Source: Diorhabda sublineata (Eukaryota; Arthropoda; Insecta; Coleoptera; Chrysomelidae). From it: 64,000 bases of DNA. The notes below the pieces were generated by a model. That model saw only the letters and a list, made by a program, of their open reading frames with translations. It made no database searches and was not told the DNA's origin. The stretch covers positions 34,648,559 to 34,712,558 of the forward strand of contig NC_079476.1 of assembly GCF_026230105.1 (NCBI RefSeq), in the 5' to 3' direction. The translations under genes were made by a program, and so were the position numbers. This document shows, one piece after another, positions 1 through 12,567 of the stretch (position 1 is the stretch's first letter; every line of letters starts with the position of its first letter).

Positions 1-359
1 CCATGTCTTTGGGGGAGGACTCGACCTAATACTAATGACCCCCCCTTGACAAAAGGTCAGTTTTCGTAAGGTGGCAAGTGGGAAAATAAGCATTCAATAA
101 ATTTTTTTGATCATGTTAAGCCAAAGAAATGTTGAGCCAACATTTCGTCGATACTTGTTCTTACGAGTTAACAGATGCTGCTTAAAGAATTTGTTCAATA
201 TCTGAGAGATATTTAACACAGTCCGAATAGGCTATACACTACAAACAAGAACTATGCTAAACTATCAATAATAATCACCAGTTTGTTCTCAGAATACACA
301 AAATTTGTTTGCTCTTCGTGATCACTAATTTTAATAAAAGTATTAATATGAAAACTCAC

Positions 360-897
360 TGATATACTTCCCGATGCCATATTTTCATTTTGATCTGAAG
401 AAGAAATATCGATTTCGGATGCATTTGACTTCCTTGTATCAACTTGTTGATCGGATACTTGTGGAGGAGGTGGAGCTTTATGTTTCTTGGAATTTGGTTT
501 CCCACTTTTTGGCTTAGGTTCTACGGCAGAAGTGTCCAAATCTGGGGTTGATGAGCGTTGATTTTCCGTATCGATTGATTTTAAAGAAACTCTTTCAGTA
601 GATGATTTGGAAATACTATTTCTATCTGGATTCAAATAATCTTCATCTTCTGAATTTGATAACTGGAGGTTTGGGTTTACCACTGAATTGTTATAGTTTG
701 GTTGAGGCGTAGCATTTGGAGGACCTCCATTAGCTAAAATTTTCGTTTTGTTCACATCTTTTAGTCCGTCTTCTTGTTCTCCATCTGTGATAGGCTTAAT
801 TTTTATGTTGATTATTTTATGTTTATTTTCATCTCGCGTTTTATATTGGCCTTTAGAAATTGAGTTTATCACTAAAGTTTCATTGAAGCCACGACGC
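360..897 (-). CDS. Internal exon of an unrecognised, low-complexity protein
   Basis: An open frame of about 179 codons is bounded by a good acceptor (pyrimidine-rich tract ending TGTGCAG just above 897) and a good donor (GTGAGT starting at 359). This suggests a real exon rather than a chance ORF. The product is polar and probably disordered. It has Asn/Ser-rich stretches, an acidic SEDEDYL patch, a basic KPKSGKPNSKKHK stretch followed by PPPP, and a second Ser/Asp-rich tail. A basic cluster followed by polyproline occurs in actin regulators such as cordon-bleu, but I do not recognise the protein and make no functional call. The next exon would lie beyond the left edge. No upstream exon was found in the window. 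Confidence 0.5.
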
Positions 898-1690
898 CTG
901 CACAAACAAAACACCATTTTATTACGAAATTGTTCAAATAATACCTTTCTTGTGACAACTAAATTTCTACAATTTTATTTGTTTCATTAGATAAGATAAT
1001 ACACTTCATCATTAGTATATATGTTCGCTAGGATAATATTGCGAATGTTATCATCAGCAGAATTGAAAATTATCATTTGAGACATTTTAAACAATGACGT
1101 ACTTTAAATATTACCAATAGAAATTGTTAATATTGATATTGATAATCTATATATAATCTATGATTAGACTTGTGATAACGAAATCCTCGGTAATCAAAGA
1201 TTAGTATTTAAAAATTTTATAAATGCCTACTGTTTTCCATAATATCTTATCCATATTAAAATGAAACACTTGCAGTATACATTGTTTTGAAAAATATTAA
1301 TCAAAATCGGTCTATACACCATTTTTTCATTCATACTTGATTCCACAATCAGAATTGCAAAATTATTTTCTTCTGTAATCTTACCACACTGTACTTGATG
1401 GATGAATGAAAATGAATTAGGCTTTCAAAGGTCACCTTAAGTAGAATAAAATATAAAAAATCTCGAAAGTATGTCTAGTTCATCAATGACGTATTCGTTT
1501 TCAAACTTGTTATTGATAGAAAGAAAAGTTCAGGAAGGATGCACATGCAATAGTATAACCCAGTTTTTAAATTTTCTTTCGTCCATTACCGAATTAGCAA
1601 ACGATCATTCTCCCGATCTTCTCTGATCCTAATGGTTGACCATCCTTTGTTGACTACTATAGTTCTTGAAACTATAACTTCCTCATTTTC
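898..1690. other. Non-coding stretch, nothing recognised
   Basis: AT-rich sequence with no supported exon or repeat. It is either intron upstream of the 360-897 exon or intergenic. Confidence 0.4.
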
Positions 1691-2892
1691 CGCCATGTTG
1701 CAATGGGAATAGTCTACTGGATACGGCCGTTTAGAGAAGGTGACTACAGTAGTAAGAGGCAAAGTTATGATCCTTTGTCTGTGCTACCACCTTGTAGTCT
1801 ACCAGTTCTATTTTTCTTTTTGACTGGAGCTTACGGTTTGCGGACCTAGGAGGCTCACAACAATAACATAAATGCCCTAGCCTACCATAATTCAGACGTC
1901 TGATCTTCTTTAGCTTCTTGTGAACCTTACCTTTTATTAAAGTCCAGTTCACTCGTCACCTTTTTCTTGTATAATTGCATCCCTGTTAAATCCCGAGCCC
2001 TTCGTGGCTGCATCATATTCAAGAGCAACTGTCAAGGCATCTATTAAAGTTTTCGGATGGGCTAAACGAGGTCTCCACTGGATATCGTGGTAACATGGGC
2101 CATCAATAAATACCTGGGCGTTGAAACATTCCATCATGTTCTCTGGTACTGATAGATAGGGAATGTCTACTTCATACCTGGAACGGTTTCTGCCTTCGGT
2201 TCTTCAGTTGAAATTAATACAAATGCTCTAACTATTCGTGTCCATATCGCAAGTTAATCTCTTCTTCAGCTACTCGAAGTCATCAGTTTTTTTCAAGAAG
2301 TATCGTCTGGAATACATTAAGGTGTTTCCTTGTAATGTGATAGTTACGTTCACTGGTTTTTCTTTATCGAACCAATTAATCAATTTATCTATAACGTCTT
2401 ACCGTCAAACCTTGCGGCCTTGACTCGGACAAAACTGCCAATATCTTTGGTAGATTGTAAGATATTATATGTTTAATCATCTTTTCTTCTGCTGCAGTGT
2501 TTTGTGCTCTTAAATCTGCAATCTTTTTCTCTGACTCCTTGGTTTTCTCGTCCATCGTTGTCATATTATTCTCGATAACTCTTTCTATTTCATTCTCGAC
2601 ATCCGATTCTGGATATTATATTTTACTTTTTACTTCAGTGGCAATGTCAATACATTCTTGTACACTCGAAATCCTCTTATCGATATTAGCAGAAATTTGT
2701 TCTTCGTAGTCGAAATACCTTCCTTCTTGATCAAAATATCATCCCACATAGTCCGAAGCCTCGTCCTTGGAGAGAAAAGTCTCTAGATCAAAGCTGTCAC
2801 ATACTATTGCCACTTGAGCTTTTCTACTAATTTATTCTTCTTATCAGATGTTTTCGTTCCGTCACTTTCAGTTTACCTAGTTTCTTGGCCAT
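1690..2892 (-). pseudogene. Decayed gag gene of an LTR retrotransposon
   Basis: Read on the minus strand from an ATG at 2892, the sequence gives a broken gag-like protein. It begins MAKKLGKLKV, has several stops and frameshifts, then a clean segment at 2137-1949 containing ALTVALEYDAATKGSGF, typical of insect Ty3/gypsy-type gag. Next comes a degenerate CCHC zinc knuckle around 1890-1840 (NYGRLGHLCYCC, first Cys lost). No protease, reverse transcriptase or integrase follows, so only the 5' part remains. The gag assignment rests on motifs read by eye. The exact clade is uncertain. Confidence 0.6.
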
Positions 2893-2919
2893 TTTTACGT
2901 TACTATTTATTTATATAAA

Positions 2920-2935
2920 CCCATACCTGACACCA
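2920..2935 (-). other. Primer-binding-site-like motif of the LTR element
   Basis: Minus strand reads TGGTGTCAGGTATGGG just downstream of an ...ATTACA-T boundary. TGGTGTCAG is a frequent start of gypsy-type primer binding sites. It lies about 28 bases before the gag ATG, the expected position. Confidence 0.45.
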
Positions 2936-2936
2936 A

Positions 2937-3370
2937 TGTAATATACTTCTTATTTATTTGAACAATTTTTAACGGTGGGATGAATTTCTAGACAGGGTCT
3001 ATTTTACTTATGTAATTAATTTACACACCAACACTAAACTATCCACGAACACTTGTCACTAAACTATTCACCAATACTTATACGGTTAATTCTCATCACA
3101 CTAATTTACTTGAATACGCACCTCTTGGTTTTTTTTACTATCCCGATGTGTTCAATATGACATCAAATTAATCACTGATTCTGGCTCTCTCTAGAGTACC
3201 GTAAAAAAGCCGTCCTAGAACAACACGGTGTAAACAGGTAAGCAATATAAAAAGAATTAGCGTCCACCTAAAAGTTCTCGACGCATCCACCATACTTTAG
3301 CCTCGATAACATAATAGGGCCGGCTTCACGATCAATATCAGTGGACGAGTTCGTGATAAAAGTAATATTT
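2937..3370 (-). repeat. Probable 5' LTR remnant
   Basis: This is the stretch upstream (minus strand) of the primer-binding-like motif, with a CA end abutting it at about 2937. The 5' TG boundary cannot be fixed by eye and no second LTR was found in the window, so the extent is approximate. Confidence 0.3.
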
Positions 3371-4690
3371 CTATACCGATACGAAGAAGAATATTAGATT
3401 TGTTTTTTATGAAAAAGTAATAAAACAATGAGGATTTTAGAATTTATATTGGACACATAAATGGTTTTTGTATACAGGGAATTTAGAAAATAAAATGCAG
3501 AGATTGATAAATCTATGTGAAGTAGAAGCTGAGAGAAATAAATATAAAAAAAAAACCAAATTTATGATAATAAACAACAGACACAAAGATGACTTAAACT
3601 TAGAAGTTGAAGAAATCAACTGAAAATTAAGCAGTTTGAAAAAAATGTAGAGAATATGTAGCGCAAAAATAAAACAATTGGAAAACATAGTAGGTAAAAC
3701 GAAATGGGATGGGAACGAACCTAGAAAAAGATAATGGCATCAATAATCATTGAAATAACAATTAAACAGACCAATGGATAAAGGCATAAAGAGGTGAAGC
3801 AACAAAAACTGTACAGAAAAATAATGGAAGTGAGTAAATAAAAAAAAACTAGAGACAAAGGACAAAACACAAAGTATAGACCAGGAAATTGAACGATATA
3901 AAGGAAAAACTATCGAAAATATGAGTGTATAAAGATAAGATAATAAGAAGAGGAATTGAATTTTTATAATTCACTCTGAAGTACTATGAAGTACAGGCTA
4001 TACATCAAAAAAATGCACGTCGTCAACTGACGTATTCATTTTGAATACTATAGGCACTTATTCATATCTTAGCTAAAACGAAATTAATAGTTTGAGCCTC
4101 TTGTTTGATGTCATGTAATCTGTAATTCTTCTTTTGAACTTACTTCGCTTAGAATTAGTTTCAAATACTGCAAAAACGAGATTGGCATATCGTAATTCTG
4201 AAATATTAAATTGTTTGAATGGAATATTTTTTGAGACTAAATGAAACTCAAATTAAATATTATTTTTTATTATTACTACATATCTAAAAACACGTTAAAT
4301 CACTCCATTTCATTATCTCTACCTAACTTTGAGTAAAATGTCGATCTTCCTAATCTTGGCGCAAACATCGATCTTTGGACCATTTCAGTGATTTCATCTT
4401 CGTTTAAATTATTTAATTTTGTTTCCTTTGGGGTAAAGTTCAAGAGGTGGCCTCTACCTAAAAGTAAATTAGCAATTTGTTATCTTAGTATGACTTTGGT
4501 TACAGTCTATAAGTGTGAAGGACTATCGTATAAAATTCTTTTTAAAGTTTATCTAACCAACACTATAACACATATTTATTCTTATTAAGAAAATAGAACC
4601 GTTCATGATGGGGTACACGTTGTTTTGAAATAAAATAAGCCTGAAACTGCGAGTATCTCGAGGCTCCAGAATATTTCTTTTTGTAAGGGG
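3371..4690. other. Non-coding AT-rich stretch
   Basis: Long A-rich runs on the plus strand and scattered short ORFs with no recognisable product. I see no gene. Confidence 0.4.
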
Positions 4691-5902
4691 TTTTCCAATA
4701 AGAGGTGTTATTCTATTTTCAAAGAAAAATGCCATTTTTTGAGATAAATGATCGGATGAGAAGAGGAAGGTATGCCGTTAATATTGGAACACAACATCAG
4801 CCAAATGGCCGCCACGACTGCGCTTACAGGACCATATCCTTTTCATGAAATTTTCCGTAACCAAATTGCAAAGCGGCTGCCCTATGTCCTCGATAGTCTC
4901 ACGAATTCCATCTTTGAGGTCTTGAATCGATGCTGGACTGTTGGCGTAGACCTTATCTTTCACGTGGTCCCAAAGGAAAAAGTCGCATGGTGTTAAATCA
5001 CAAGATCTCGGTAGCCAATTGTGATCACCTCTTCGAAAGATAACACAGTCCGGAAATTTTTCCCGTAAAAGATCGATGGTTTCGTCGCTTGTGTGGCACG
5101 TAGCACCGTCTTGTTGAAAGTAAACGTTGTCCAAATCAATACCATCCAATTCCGGCCATAAAAAATCATTAATCATCTCTCGATAGCGCAATCCATTCAC
5201 CGTAACTGTTGCTCCAGCCTCATTTTCGAAAAAAACCACCAAACAGTCACGGGTTAAGGATGGAGAGGATTTTCAACAATAACTCTTGGTTTTTCCGAGC
5301 CCCAGATTCGAAAATTTTGTTTATTGACGTAACCACTAAGGTGGAAATGGGCCTCATCAATTAAAATGATTTTTCGATGAAATTCCGTATCCTTTTCATG
5401 CATTTCAAGGACCCAATCAGCAAAGACACGACGTTGTTGATGATCGGCCGGCTTGAGTTCTTGTGTTAACTGAACTTTATAGGCCTTAAGACCCAAGTCT
5501 TTATGCACAATACGGTGTAATGACGTTTGTGGAATGGCTAATTCCAAAGAACGATGAGGAATGGACAAAACTGGGTTTTCTTCAACACTTTGGGCTACAG
5601 CAGCAATATTCTCAGTTGTTTTTGAGCGACGTGCACGGGTTTTATTCTTCACATCAGTAACTTGTCCCAACAGCTCAAATTTTTCCACCAATTTCTGTAT
5701 TGCGGTCCGAGAAGGTGCCTCACGTCGACCCAAAAATGTTTTAGTTTTACGAACCGTCTCTGCCAAACTTTCACAAACACAAACTTTTTCCATTTTCATT
5801 AATGGCGCAGTTTCTACTTGTCAAATGTCAAAAAATTACAGCTTCAAAAATGACATTTAGCGAAATAGTGGGCTGTTCAAAATAACACATCTTATTGGAA
5901 AA
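4691..5902 (-). mobile_element. Decayed DD41D mariner-like transposon
   Basis: Inverted terminal repeats of about 22 bases flank a transposase reading on the minus strand. The left one at 4691-4712 (TTTTCCAATAAGAGGTGTTA...) matches the reverse complement of 5881-5902 with only a few differences. The element is about 1.2 kb, a normal size for this group. The transposase is frameshifted and internally deleted, so the copy is non-autonomous. The target-site duplication was not resolved. Confidence 0.75.
4778..5799 (-). pseudogene. DD41D transposase pseudogene
   Basis: A transposase of the IS630-Tc1-mariner superfamily starts at an ATG at 5799. The first frame (5799-5254) holds the helix-turn-helix region and the first catalytic Asp in LIDEAHFHLSG. 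A stop plus loss of about a dozen codons near 5250 removes the segment that normally reads VTVWC...GPFFF. The second frame (5242-4778) holds FQQDGATCHT and CDLTPCDFFLW. There are 41 residues between the second and third Asp, which marks the DD41D group. All three catalytic residues survive, but the break inactivates the copy. Confidence 0.8.
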
Positions 5903-8070
5903 AAAATATCACAAGGCACGTAATATTATAGATGAGTTATTCGATATTCAATTATTAGCTAAATTTTTTGGTGAGCTCATTTTTACCAATTCTCAGAATT
6001 TTCCTTATCACCTCTCAGTATATAATGAATCGATATATTCACTAAGAAATATAATTTTTGGCTTAAATATTGGTACAATTAGTCTTTAAGAATGATTTAA
6101 ATAAAATATGCTGATAATAACAAAGTTAGAGAAGTATATTACCCACACTATTAATTTTTAATAATCATCCGTTATTCAGTAAACTCAAAATTCATTGTCA
6201 ATAGTAATAACCCAATGAAATTGATAGTTGTTCGAAAAAAATTTACAACGAAAGCTTGGAAACAGACCGACGCGGAGGTCGCTTATAAGCAACAAGCTTG
6301 GGAAAGTTGTTATAACATTTTTGAGCAATTTATCAATGTTCAAGGGTTATTGGGATAGAATTTTTTTGCTAAATATAGAAAAAATAAAGAGCAAAATTAA
6401 ATTATTTAAAGGTGCAATTAACAAAAGAACAATTAGAAAAGTTATGTGAAGATCCAGACGTGTTATGATGTTCTGCGTCAATATTCAAATAGGGTTTTAT
6501 TAAGTTGGCAATGTTACACGTAATTTTTAGAAGCTCTTACTCTTGCGCACAACTTTTGTGCCAATCGATTAACCGTGGTCGATCTATTGGAGTGATTAGT
6601 AATTTTTTTTCCTTGGTATTCAAGCCAATCGCTTCGGCAGACGATTTTGTTCAATTTTGAATCGAATTTATCATACATAATCTGTGAATTTTGATATTTG
6701 TGCCCCTTTTTAATATCAATTTTTCAAATAATCTGACAGGAGAAACGTAGCTGAATACAGGGTTATATTTAACTCGATTTATATTTGTTACAGAACCTTT
6801 TTGATTCGATACAAAATAAGTCAATCAAACAAGAAGCAATCTCCCTACATCGCCAACTTAATTATACGTAGCTATATGCTAAAATTTTCGCTGCATTTCT
6901 TCGGGGGTATTTTCATTCCATAATATTATCATTTTCGTTATTTCTACGGAACTTAATGCTATCGAACTTTGTTTCTTTTTTTTTGTTTTCGTCGCGGACA
7001 GGTCATTTCCTTATAATATTCTTCTTGAAATAGGCTGCACTTGTTAGTTCTCTGTTCCATCTTTTCTTTTCATGTTCACAGCCCAATTATTTAAAATCAA
7101 CGCCAATTCTTTAGCCATTTAATCCCATTTAATTGATACTTTCTATCATTGCAAAATTCCATTCAGATTTTTCACTGTAAACGATATTTTTGATTCTATG
7201 TGGGAGGTTTAGATTTTATCCCACTGAACGTACTAATTGTTTATAAAAAGGGGAATTACATGTGCCCATTAAGCATTGTTTTTTAACTGAAAAAAATACC
7301 GTTATGGTAAAAATTTGGATTAAAACTTTTATGGAAACTTCTCCAGGAAAATAGAAACGAAGCTCGACGCTGTCGATCTATATCTAGAAAAAGCAGTTTC
7401 ACTAGAAATAATAATTAAATAAAAGTAGAAAAACTACTGTAATACGCTTCATGATAAATCCTAAATGAATAATGAAGAAAAATCATCTCCAACACATTGA
7501 GAATAAAACTAGAGAGGTCAACAAACAGTTCTCATCATAAAAAGTATGGGATATTCTATATCAAATGATACATTTTTTTAAACTTTTTATTTCTTAGACC
7601 TTTTTATATTCTTCGTGATTATTTATCTTGATTTTAAGTTTATTTTTTATTAAAAACAGTTGAAAATGTAAAAATTAACGTTACGACCTACTTCGATCTT
7701 TATCCAAATATGGTATTTTGAACTGATTTTAATAGAAAATGGACCTCAAATAAGACGAATCATCACGAAATTCCAATAATATTTTTGATTATAAACAGAA
7801 ATTAGTAAAAGTGAAGTTCTAAGAAAAGTAAAGAGTAAAGTAAAGACTGAAGAGTGAGGATTATAAAAGGTATCTCACGGATAATTTTTTTTAGTTAACT
7901 CTAATTTTATTTTAGTGATTCTAGATGTGTTAAAGATGATTTTCGATAATTTAGTAAAGGTAAAAACAAGAACCATTGACTATTAAAGTACATGATTGGA
8001 GAATTTTGAAGAAAGAACCAAAAAAGGACACTGTATCGATAACAAGATCGTTAAATTCATCGAATTGAAC
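5903..8070. other. Non-coding stretch below the neuropeptide exon
   Basis: No coding region could be supported. If the neuropeptide gene continues leftward, this is its intron. I looked for a second FxPRL-type coding exon and did not find a convincing one. Short ORFs such as 6228-6449 (+) have no recognisable features. Confidence 0.4.
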
Positions 8071-8118
8071 TTCAAAAACTCACCGTTTTCTCCAGATCTA
8101 AAAAATTCTCCAACTTAC

Positions 8119-8365
8119 CATTATTGAACAACATAATAGTCCATGGACTCTTCCTAATAAACTCTAGCAACGCTTCTAGTTCTTCTTTGTCCAAATTTTT
8201 ATATCCTTCCTCAAAAAGTCCCCTTTTCTTCCTTCCTATCCTAGGTCCAAACCAAACTGGTGCTGAATATTTGTCATCTTCTTTCTTTTCTACTTCGTCG
8301 CATTTCACATTTTCAAAATATAAAATTATAAATAAAATAGCGGTAACTGTTAGTGTGATATTCAT
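8119..8365 (-). CDS. Neuropeptide precursor first exon, pyrokinin/PBAN class
   Basis: The frame starts at ATG 8365 and runs 82 codons plus one base to a strong donor (GGTAAGT, GT at 8118). It encodes a hydrophobic signal peptide (about residues 1-22, ending NVKC), a short acidic spacer, then APVWFGPRI followed by GRKKR. The Gly is the amidation donor and RKKR the dibasic cleavage site, predicting a C-terminally amidated WFGPRI peptide. WFGPRx-amide is the tryptopyrokinin / diapause-hormone type. A first-position WFGPR peptide followed by an acidic, Leu-rich spacer (here EELEALLEFIRK) resembles the DH-PBAN precursor layout known from moths. CAPA precursors also carry such a peptide, so the exact gene is undecided. 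The Ile in place of the usual Leu is notable. Later exons were not found in the window. Translating past the donor gives 15 extra residues that are probably intronic. Confidence 0.75.
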
Positions 8366-8415
8366 TGTAGGAAGTGTTTGTTAGGAATAACTGGAATAGA
8401 CAGGGCCCTCTTGAG

Positions 8416-8423
8416 TTTATATA
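8416..8423 (-). promoter_or_regulatory. TATA box of the neuropeptide gene
   Basis: The minus strand reads CTATATAAAC about 50 bases upstream of the ATG at 8365. This would put transcription start near 8388 and give a 5' untranslated leader of about 20-25 bases. It is a clear TATA motif at the right distance, which fits a strongly regulated neurosecretory gene. Confidence 0.6.
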
Positions 8424-8699
8424 GAGCGCTGTGGAAGTGACTTTGGGGTTAAAACAGTGTCGTACTCACATATACTTCCTTCTAACCCTTCATGGTATGG
8501 AATAGAATTTTTGCATTCATCAAATACTTCGAGTTGAAAACGAAATTATGAGTATGGACGGAATTTCAATTATAAATGAAAAAACCGCTTCACCAAGTCA
8601 AAGTGTTGCGGTGTCCCTATCGTTCGTTGAAGTTTTCTTTCCTTCTTTTCCACATTAGTGTGTGCAGTGTTTAAGATTATAGAGGGAAGGTAAAGAAGT

Positions 8700-9400
8700 G
8701 CTTTGAATTTGATAAGTGGACTAGCGTGACCATGGTCTAATGGATGCAATGGTATGATACGAGGTAGATGGACTGCACGCCTCTTATCTTATAGCAAAGG
8801 GTACAAAAAGAGATATTACGGAGGTGAGCTATTCATGGAATCAAATATTGTCTGGGCACGGTTACTTTATATCCTGCCTGTTTGAGCCTACAACGCTAAA
8901 TATTTCAAAAAAGATTGAAAAATTCAATCCCGAGAATATCTTGAGGATTATGATGATAATTTTACGGCCGAAGAAACGGGACAAATTGGTCGATTACCCA
9001 ATCACTTCAAGTAACAGCTAAAGAAATTACAGAGCAACGCAATTTGAGCGAAGAACAACCATTCGTGGTATGCTAACGCCTCAAAGAGATTTAGCTTGAA
9101 AACGAAGGGTTTCAGTGAGTCATACAACTGCAGTACGAGATACGCTCATTTTAGAAATTAGTTAGAACTAGAAGAGAAGAATTAGAGCTGGAACTAAATG
9201 CTTGTTCAGCTTTCGTTTTTGTGGGGCAATTATAAAAACTCTGAGAATTATATTGACTTGTAAAAGACTTTCTGTAACATTTAAAAAATATGGAGTGCAA
9301 TATGAGTATGAAACTCAATTACCTCCATATTCACCTGGACAATTTTCTGAAAAATTTAGGAGATACGAGCGAAGCGCAAGGAAAGTGTATGTATCAAATC
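8700..9400 (+). pseudogene. Possible decayed Tc1-like transposase
   Basis: Conceptual translation across several frames ends in LPPYSPGQFSEKFRRYERSARK (about 9318-9387). This resembles the C-terminal PPxSPDxNPIENxW...R motif of Tc1 transposases, with the catalytic Asp lost. The upstream frames (8824-9017) are too decayed to align by eye. No terminal repeats were seen. Confidence 0.3.
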
Positions 9401-10319
9401 TCTGATATGTAATTTTCCAAAGTCTACACATCAGAGAGGTTTCAATAATTATTTTTTTACTAAAGTTTGTCCAAGTAAATACATGTTTTTTCGGTTCCTA
9501 TATAGCTAAAACTACATATGTAGTCAGCAACAGCTAAGATTTCATCGGCAACAGATCTATTGTGGACTAGTGTAATAAATTAATATTGTTCTGTAAAACT
9601 TAACTGCTCATGTTTTAAGAGGAACCTTAGGAACGAACTACGATTTTAAAATCACGTCTGATATGAAGATTTGTAATCATAAAAGTCATTTTCATCTTTT
9701 CCCAATTAAATTTTCATACTTCTTCATATACTTTGAGGAAAAAACAGCTCCACCAATGAATTTGAATCGGTCATCCTTCCCTCATTCTCCTACTGTGTTA
9801 CAAATATCTTGAGTGTTGTGGCAGCAAGGGGTAATGTTATTTAACAGTGGCGTAATTGATATATATGGAATGCTTTTGATTTGTTGAATGTTGTGATGAA
9901 ATTAGATTTCTGTTCTCTATACTGAATATTGAAACTGATGTGTTTTATCCAGTAGGTGTCCGTTGATTATCGAAGAAAACATAAGAAGATGTAAAATCTT
10001 TAACCAACTGATTACAATTTGTCAGTGTAAATTTCAATATACCGTAATAATAATATCAATTGCTTCAATAGATTCCTACTCTACTCTAAATAACCCACGT
10101 ATTAGAATCGAAATCAATCAGTATCCAAACAAGAGCAGACGAGTTCAAAAAAATTATCAGTTTTTTACTGAATGAAAAGAAGTATATGTTTTACTTCAAA
10201 AAAATCGTTTTCAGGCTTTTTCCTACAGTGGGAAATAAAGTAGATTCTAAAAAATAAATAAATTGAAAAATTGAATTGACAAACAGTCTTGAACGAATCG
10301 CAAACTAAATCCTTAAGCA
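9401..10319. other. Non-coding stretch
   Basis: No supported gene or repeat. The ORF at 9963-10175 (+) shows no recognisable motif. Confidence 0.35.
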
Positions 10320-11345
10320 CGGAGGACCTGAGCTAGGAACACAAAATAATTTCAAAAAATTATATCGACCCAAAAGTACCTACTGATTGGAAAAATAGCA
10401 TCCCAATTTGAATATGCAAAAAGGGAAAGGAAAATTATCTAGAAAATTATAGAATGATATCTTTCCAGCGTAAGAAAGCTTCTGAACAAAATGATGACAA
10501 AAAAAGTAATTATAGAATAGAAATAAGCGAAGAATAACAAGGCTTTAGAGAAAATAGATCGACAATAGGCGCAATTTTCATCCCCAACAAATTATTAATA
10601 AATCTATTGAATATCAAAAACCCCTGTTCCTTTGTTTTATGAATCTCAAGAAAACAATTTGATGGGGTTCAAATAGCAGACATCATTGATATAATTCGGG
10701 AAGACAGGCTACCAGTAAATTATATAAACGGGATTGAAAAGCTCGATTAAAACAATAAAACATAGATAAAAACACAACAGGGGTTTACCGAACAAGCTCC
10801 AAATTAATTATGGATAAAATAATTAATAACATAAAAGAATATTTTGAAGGATACAAGATGGGTCGAAGATCAATAAAAATATTATGCTACGCCGATTTTG
10901 GTAGCCGATAACAAGGATGACCTACAACGTTTGCTGTGTCGGTTCCAAGCAACAGCCGAAAACTTCAATATGCAGATAGCTGTGGAAAAAACAGAATCAA
11001 AGAGCCGACAAGATGTAAACTAGCTGTAAACGACAACCTCATTCACCAATGTATGCAATTTACATACATACAAGCTCCAAAAACTTCAGCAAGAGGTATG
11101 AACCCAATTAAAAATGGCCTCAAGAATCTCTGGTTATCTGCGGGACTCCGTAAGGAAAAACCTATACTTACATATGTAGGGGAAACTCTAGTGGACACAA
11201 CAAAAACGAAGAACATGATGACGGAAACAGAGATGAAAACATTGAAGGAGTGTGCCTAAGAGATCAAAAAAAGCAAAGCTATAAGAGAAGATATTAAAAT
11301 TCAGAGTATAGTAAGATTCGGGAGATCGAGACGACGATATTGGAG
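10320..11345 (+). pseudogene. Non-LTR retrotransposon (LINE) reverse transcriptase remnant
   Basis: Broken frames give, in order, motifs of a jockey/RTE-type reverse transcriptase: DWKNSI...KKGKG, a FRENRSTIGAIF segment, FxxLKKTFDGV, then LCYAD just before a frameshift that destroys the second catalytic Asp. ADNKDDLQRLLCRFQ...AVEKTESKSR and a tail including KPILTYVGETLVDTTKTK follow, as usual in this family. The ORF at 10936-11259 is its last coherent part. Multiple stops and indels make it dead. The 5' end is missing, as in most LINE copies. Confidence 0.65.
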
Positions 11346-11994
11346 GCTAAGTCTTAAGAAAGGAGAAAGAAGAATATAGGGTTAAATAATCCACACCTTT
11401 TAGTTTTTCAGTTTTGTTTTTACTGATCCCAAATAAAAAATCATTTATTAATTTGGGTGACCACGTGAATAAGTATTTCTCACCTAACCGGGGGAACTCT
11501 AAGTTTATTGTGAATAGAACAATCTTATAACCAAGTTGGAAGAAAGCAAAACTGTAGGAATAATTTGCTTTTAGAAGTTCCAATTTTCCGTTAATTTTTC
11601 ATTAATCCATAAGAGGCGAATGATGCAAATCTCCCAAACTTCCCGTTCAGACATTATTTTTTAAAAATATTGAGTCCGTATGCATTACGACTTGAATTTT
11701 ACGTTACATTATGTCCTTTGTTAATAGCTTAAAATATCTGGATTCAGTGATAGTAAGCAATAACGATATTAAATCATTATTAACGCAGAGACTTGTCTCT
11801 AGAAACAAAAGCTATCGCCACTCTTGAAATACAGTTCTTGATCAACCAAAGTGTACGATGAAGAAAGCTAATAAAAACTGTTGTCTTTGTAAAAATACTT
11901 TTGAATTAAATATACGGCGGAGTAAAATAGTGAAGTATACGTCGTAATTAACAGCTTTCCACGTTATAAAAGGACATAGGACTGGTCTAGTATA
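11346..11994. other. Non-coding stretch
   Basis: I see no gene or repeat here that I can support. Confidence 0.35.
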
Positions 11995-12340
11995 TGAGGA
12001 TTGCTTTTCAAGTTTTTACAAAAACAGAAACGAACAACTTCGAGACAAAGTATTTTATTGCTTTTCGAAATATTCGCCGTTAATGTCAATATATTTTTAC
12101 TAATTCTGGGAAAATTTTTTTCAATTTGAAGCTAATATCGTTTACACGTGGTTTTAAGTCTTCAACAGCTTCTTGAGCTGATGAAAATTGCTACCCGTTC
12201 ATCTTTTGTTTGACAGTGGGCTACAAGAAAAGTTCATTAGGCGATAAATCAGGTAAATATGGAAAATGAGACATTAATTCGACGTTTTCCTCTTTCAAAT
12301 ATTCAATCTTTATGGCAGCTGGTATGCGGAATGTTTTTGG
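11995..12340 (-). pseudogene. Mariner transposase C-terminal fragment
   Basis: The minus strand reads ELMSHFPYLPDLSPNELF, then stops, then QFSSAQEAVEDLK and a decayed tail. This is the last third of a DD34D-type mariner transposase (YSPDLxPxD block), with the third catalytic Asp replaced. No other catalytic motif or terminal repeat remains. Confidence 0.55.
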
Positions 12341-12567
12341 AACATACCTAAATGTCTATGCATGTTTTTAAATTATTTAATTGTTGAGTACGATCTTTTT
12401 AAAATCATTAAGAAACATCCAGCGTAAGTCTTCTCGAGTGATTTCCATTTTTGCACAAACTTATTTCTTTTAAGCGCTCGCTATCAGAATCATCAGTTTT
12501 TAAATTGTCATTGCCATAAATGTTCCCAAATACAGTGGTACCACAACTCAATATCGCGATCTATATT

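Noticed and set aside
748..990. Plus-strand ORF of 80 codons
   Set aside because: Lies opposite the well-bounded minus-strand exon at 360-897 and has a composition typical of an antisense shadow.
8124..8384. Plus-strand ORF over the neuropeptide exon
   Set aside because: Antisense to the signal peptide and amidation-site frame; no features of its own.
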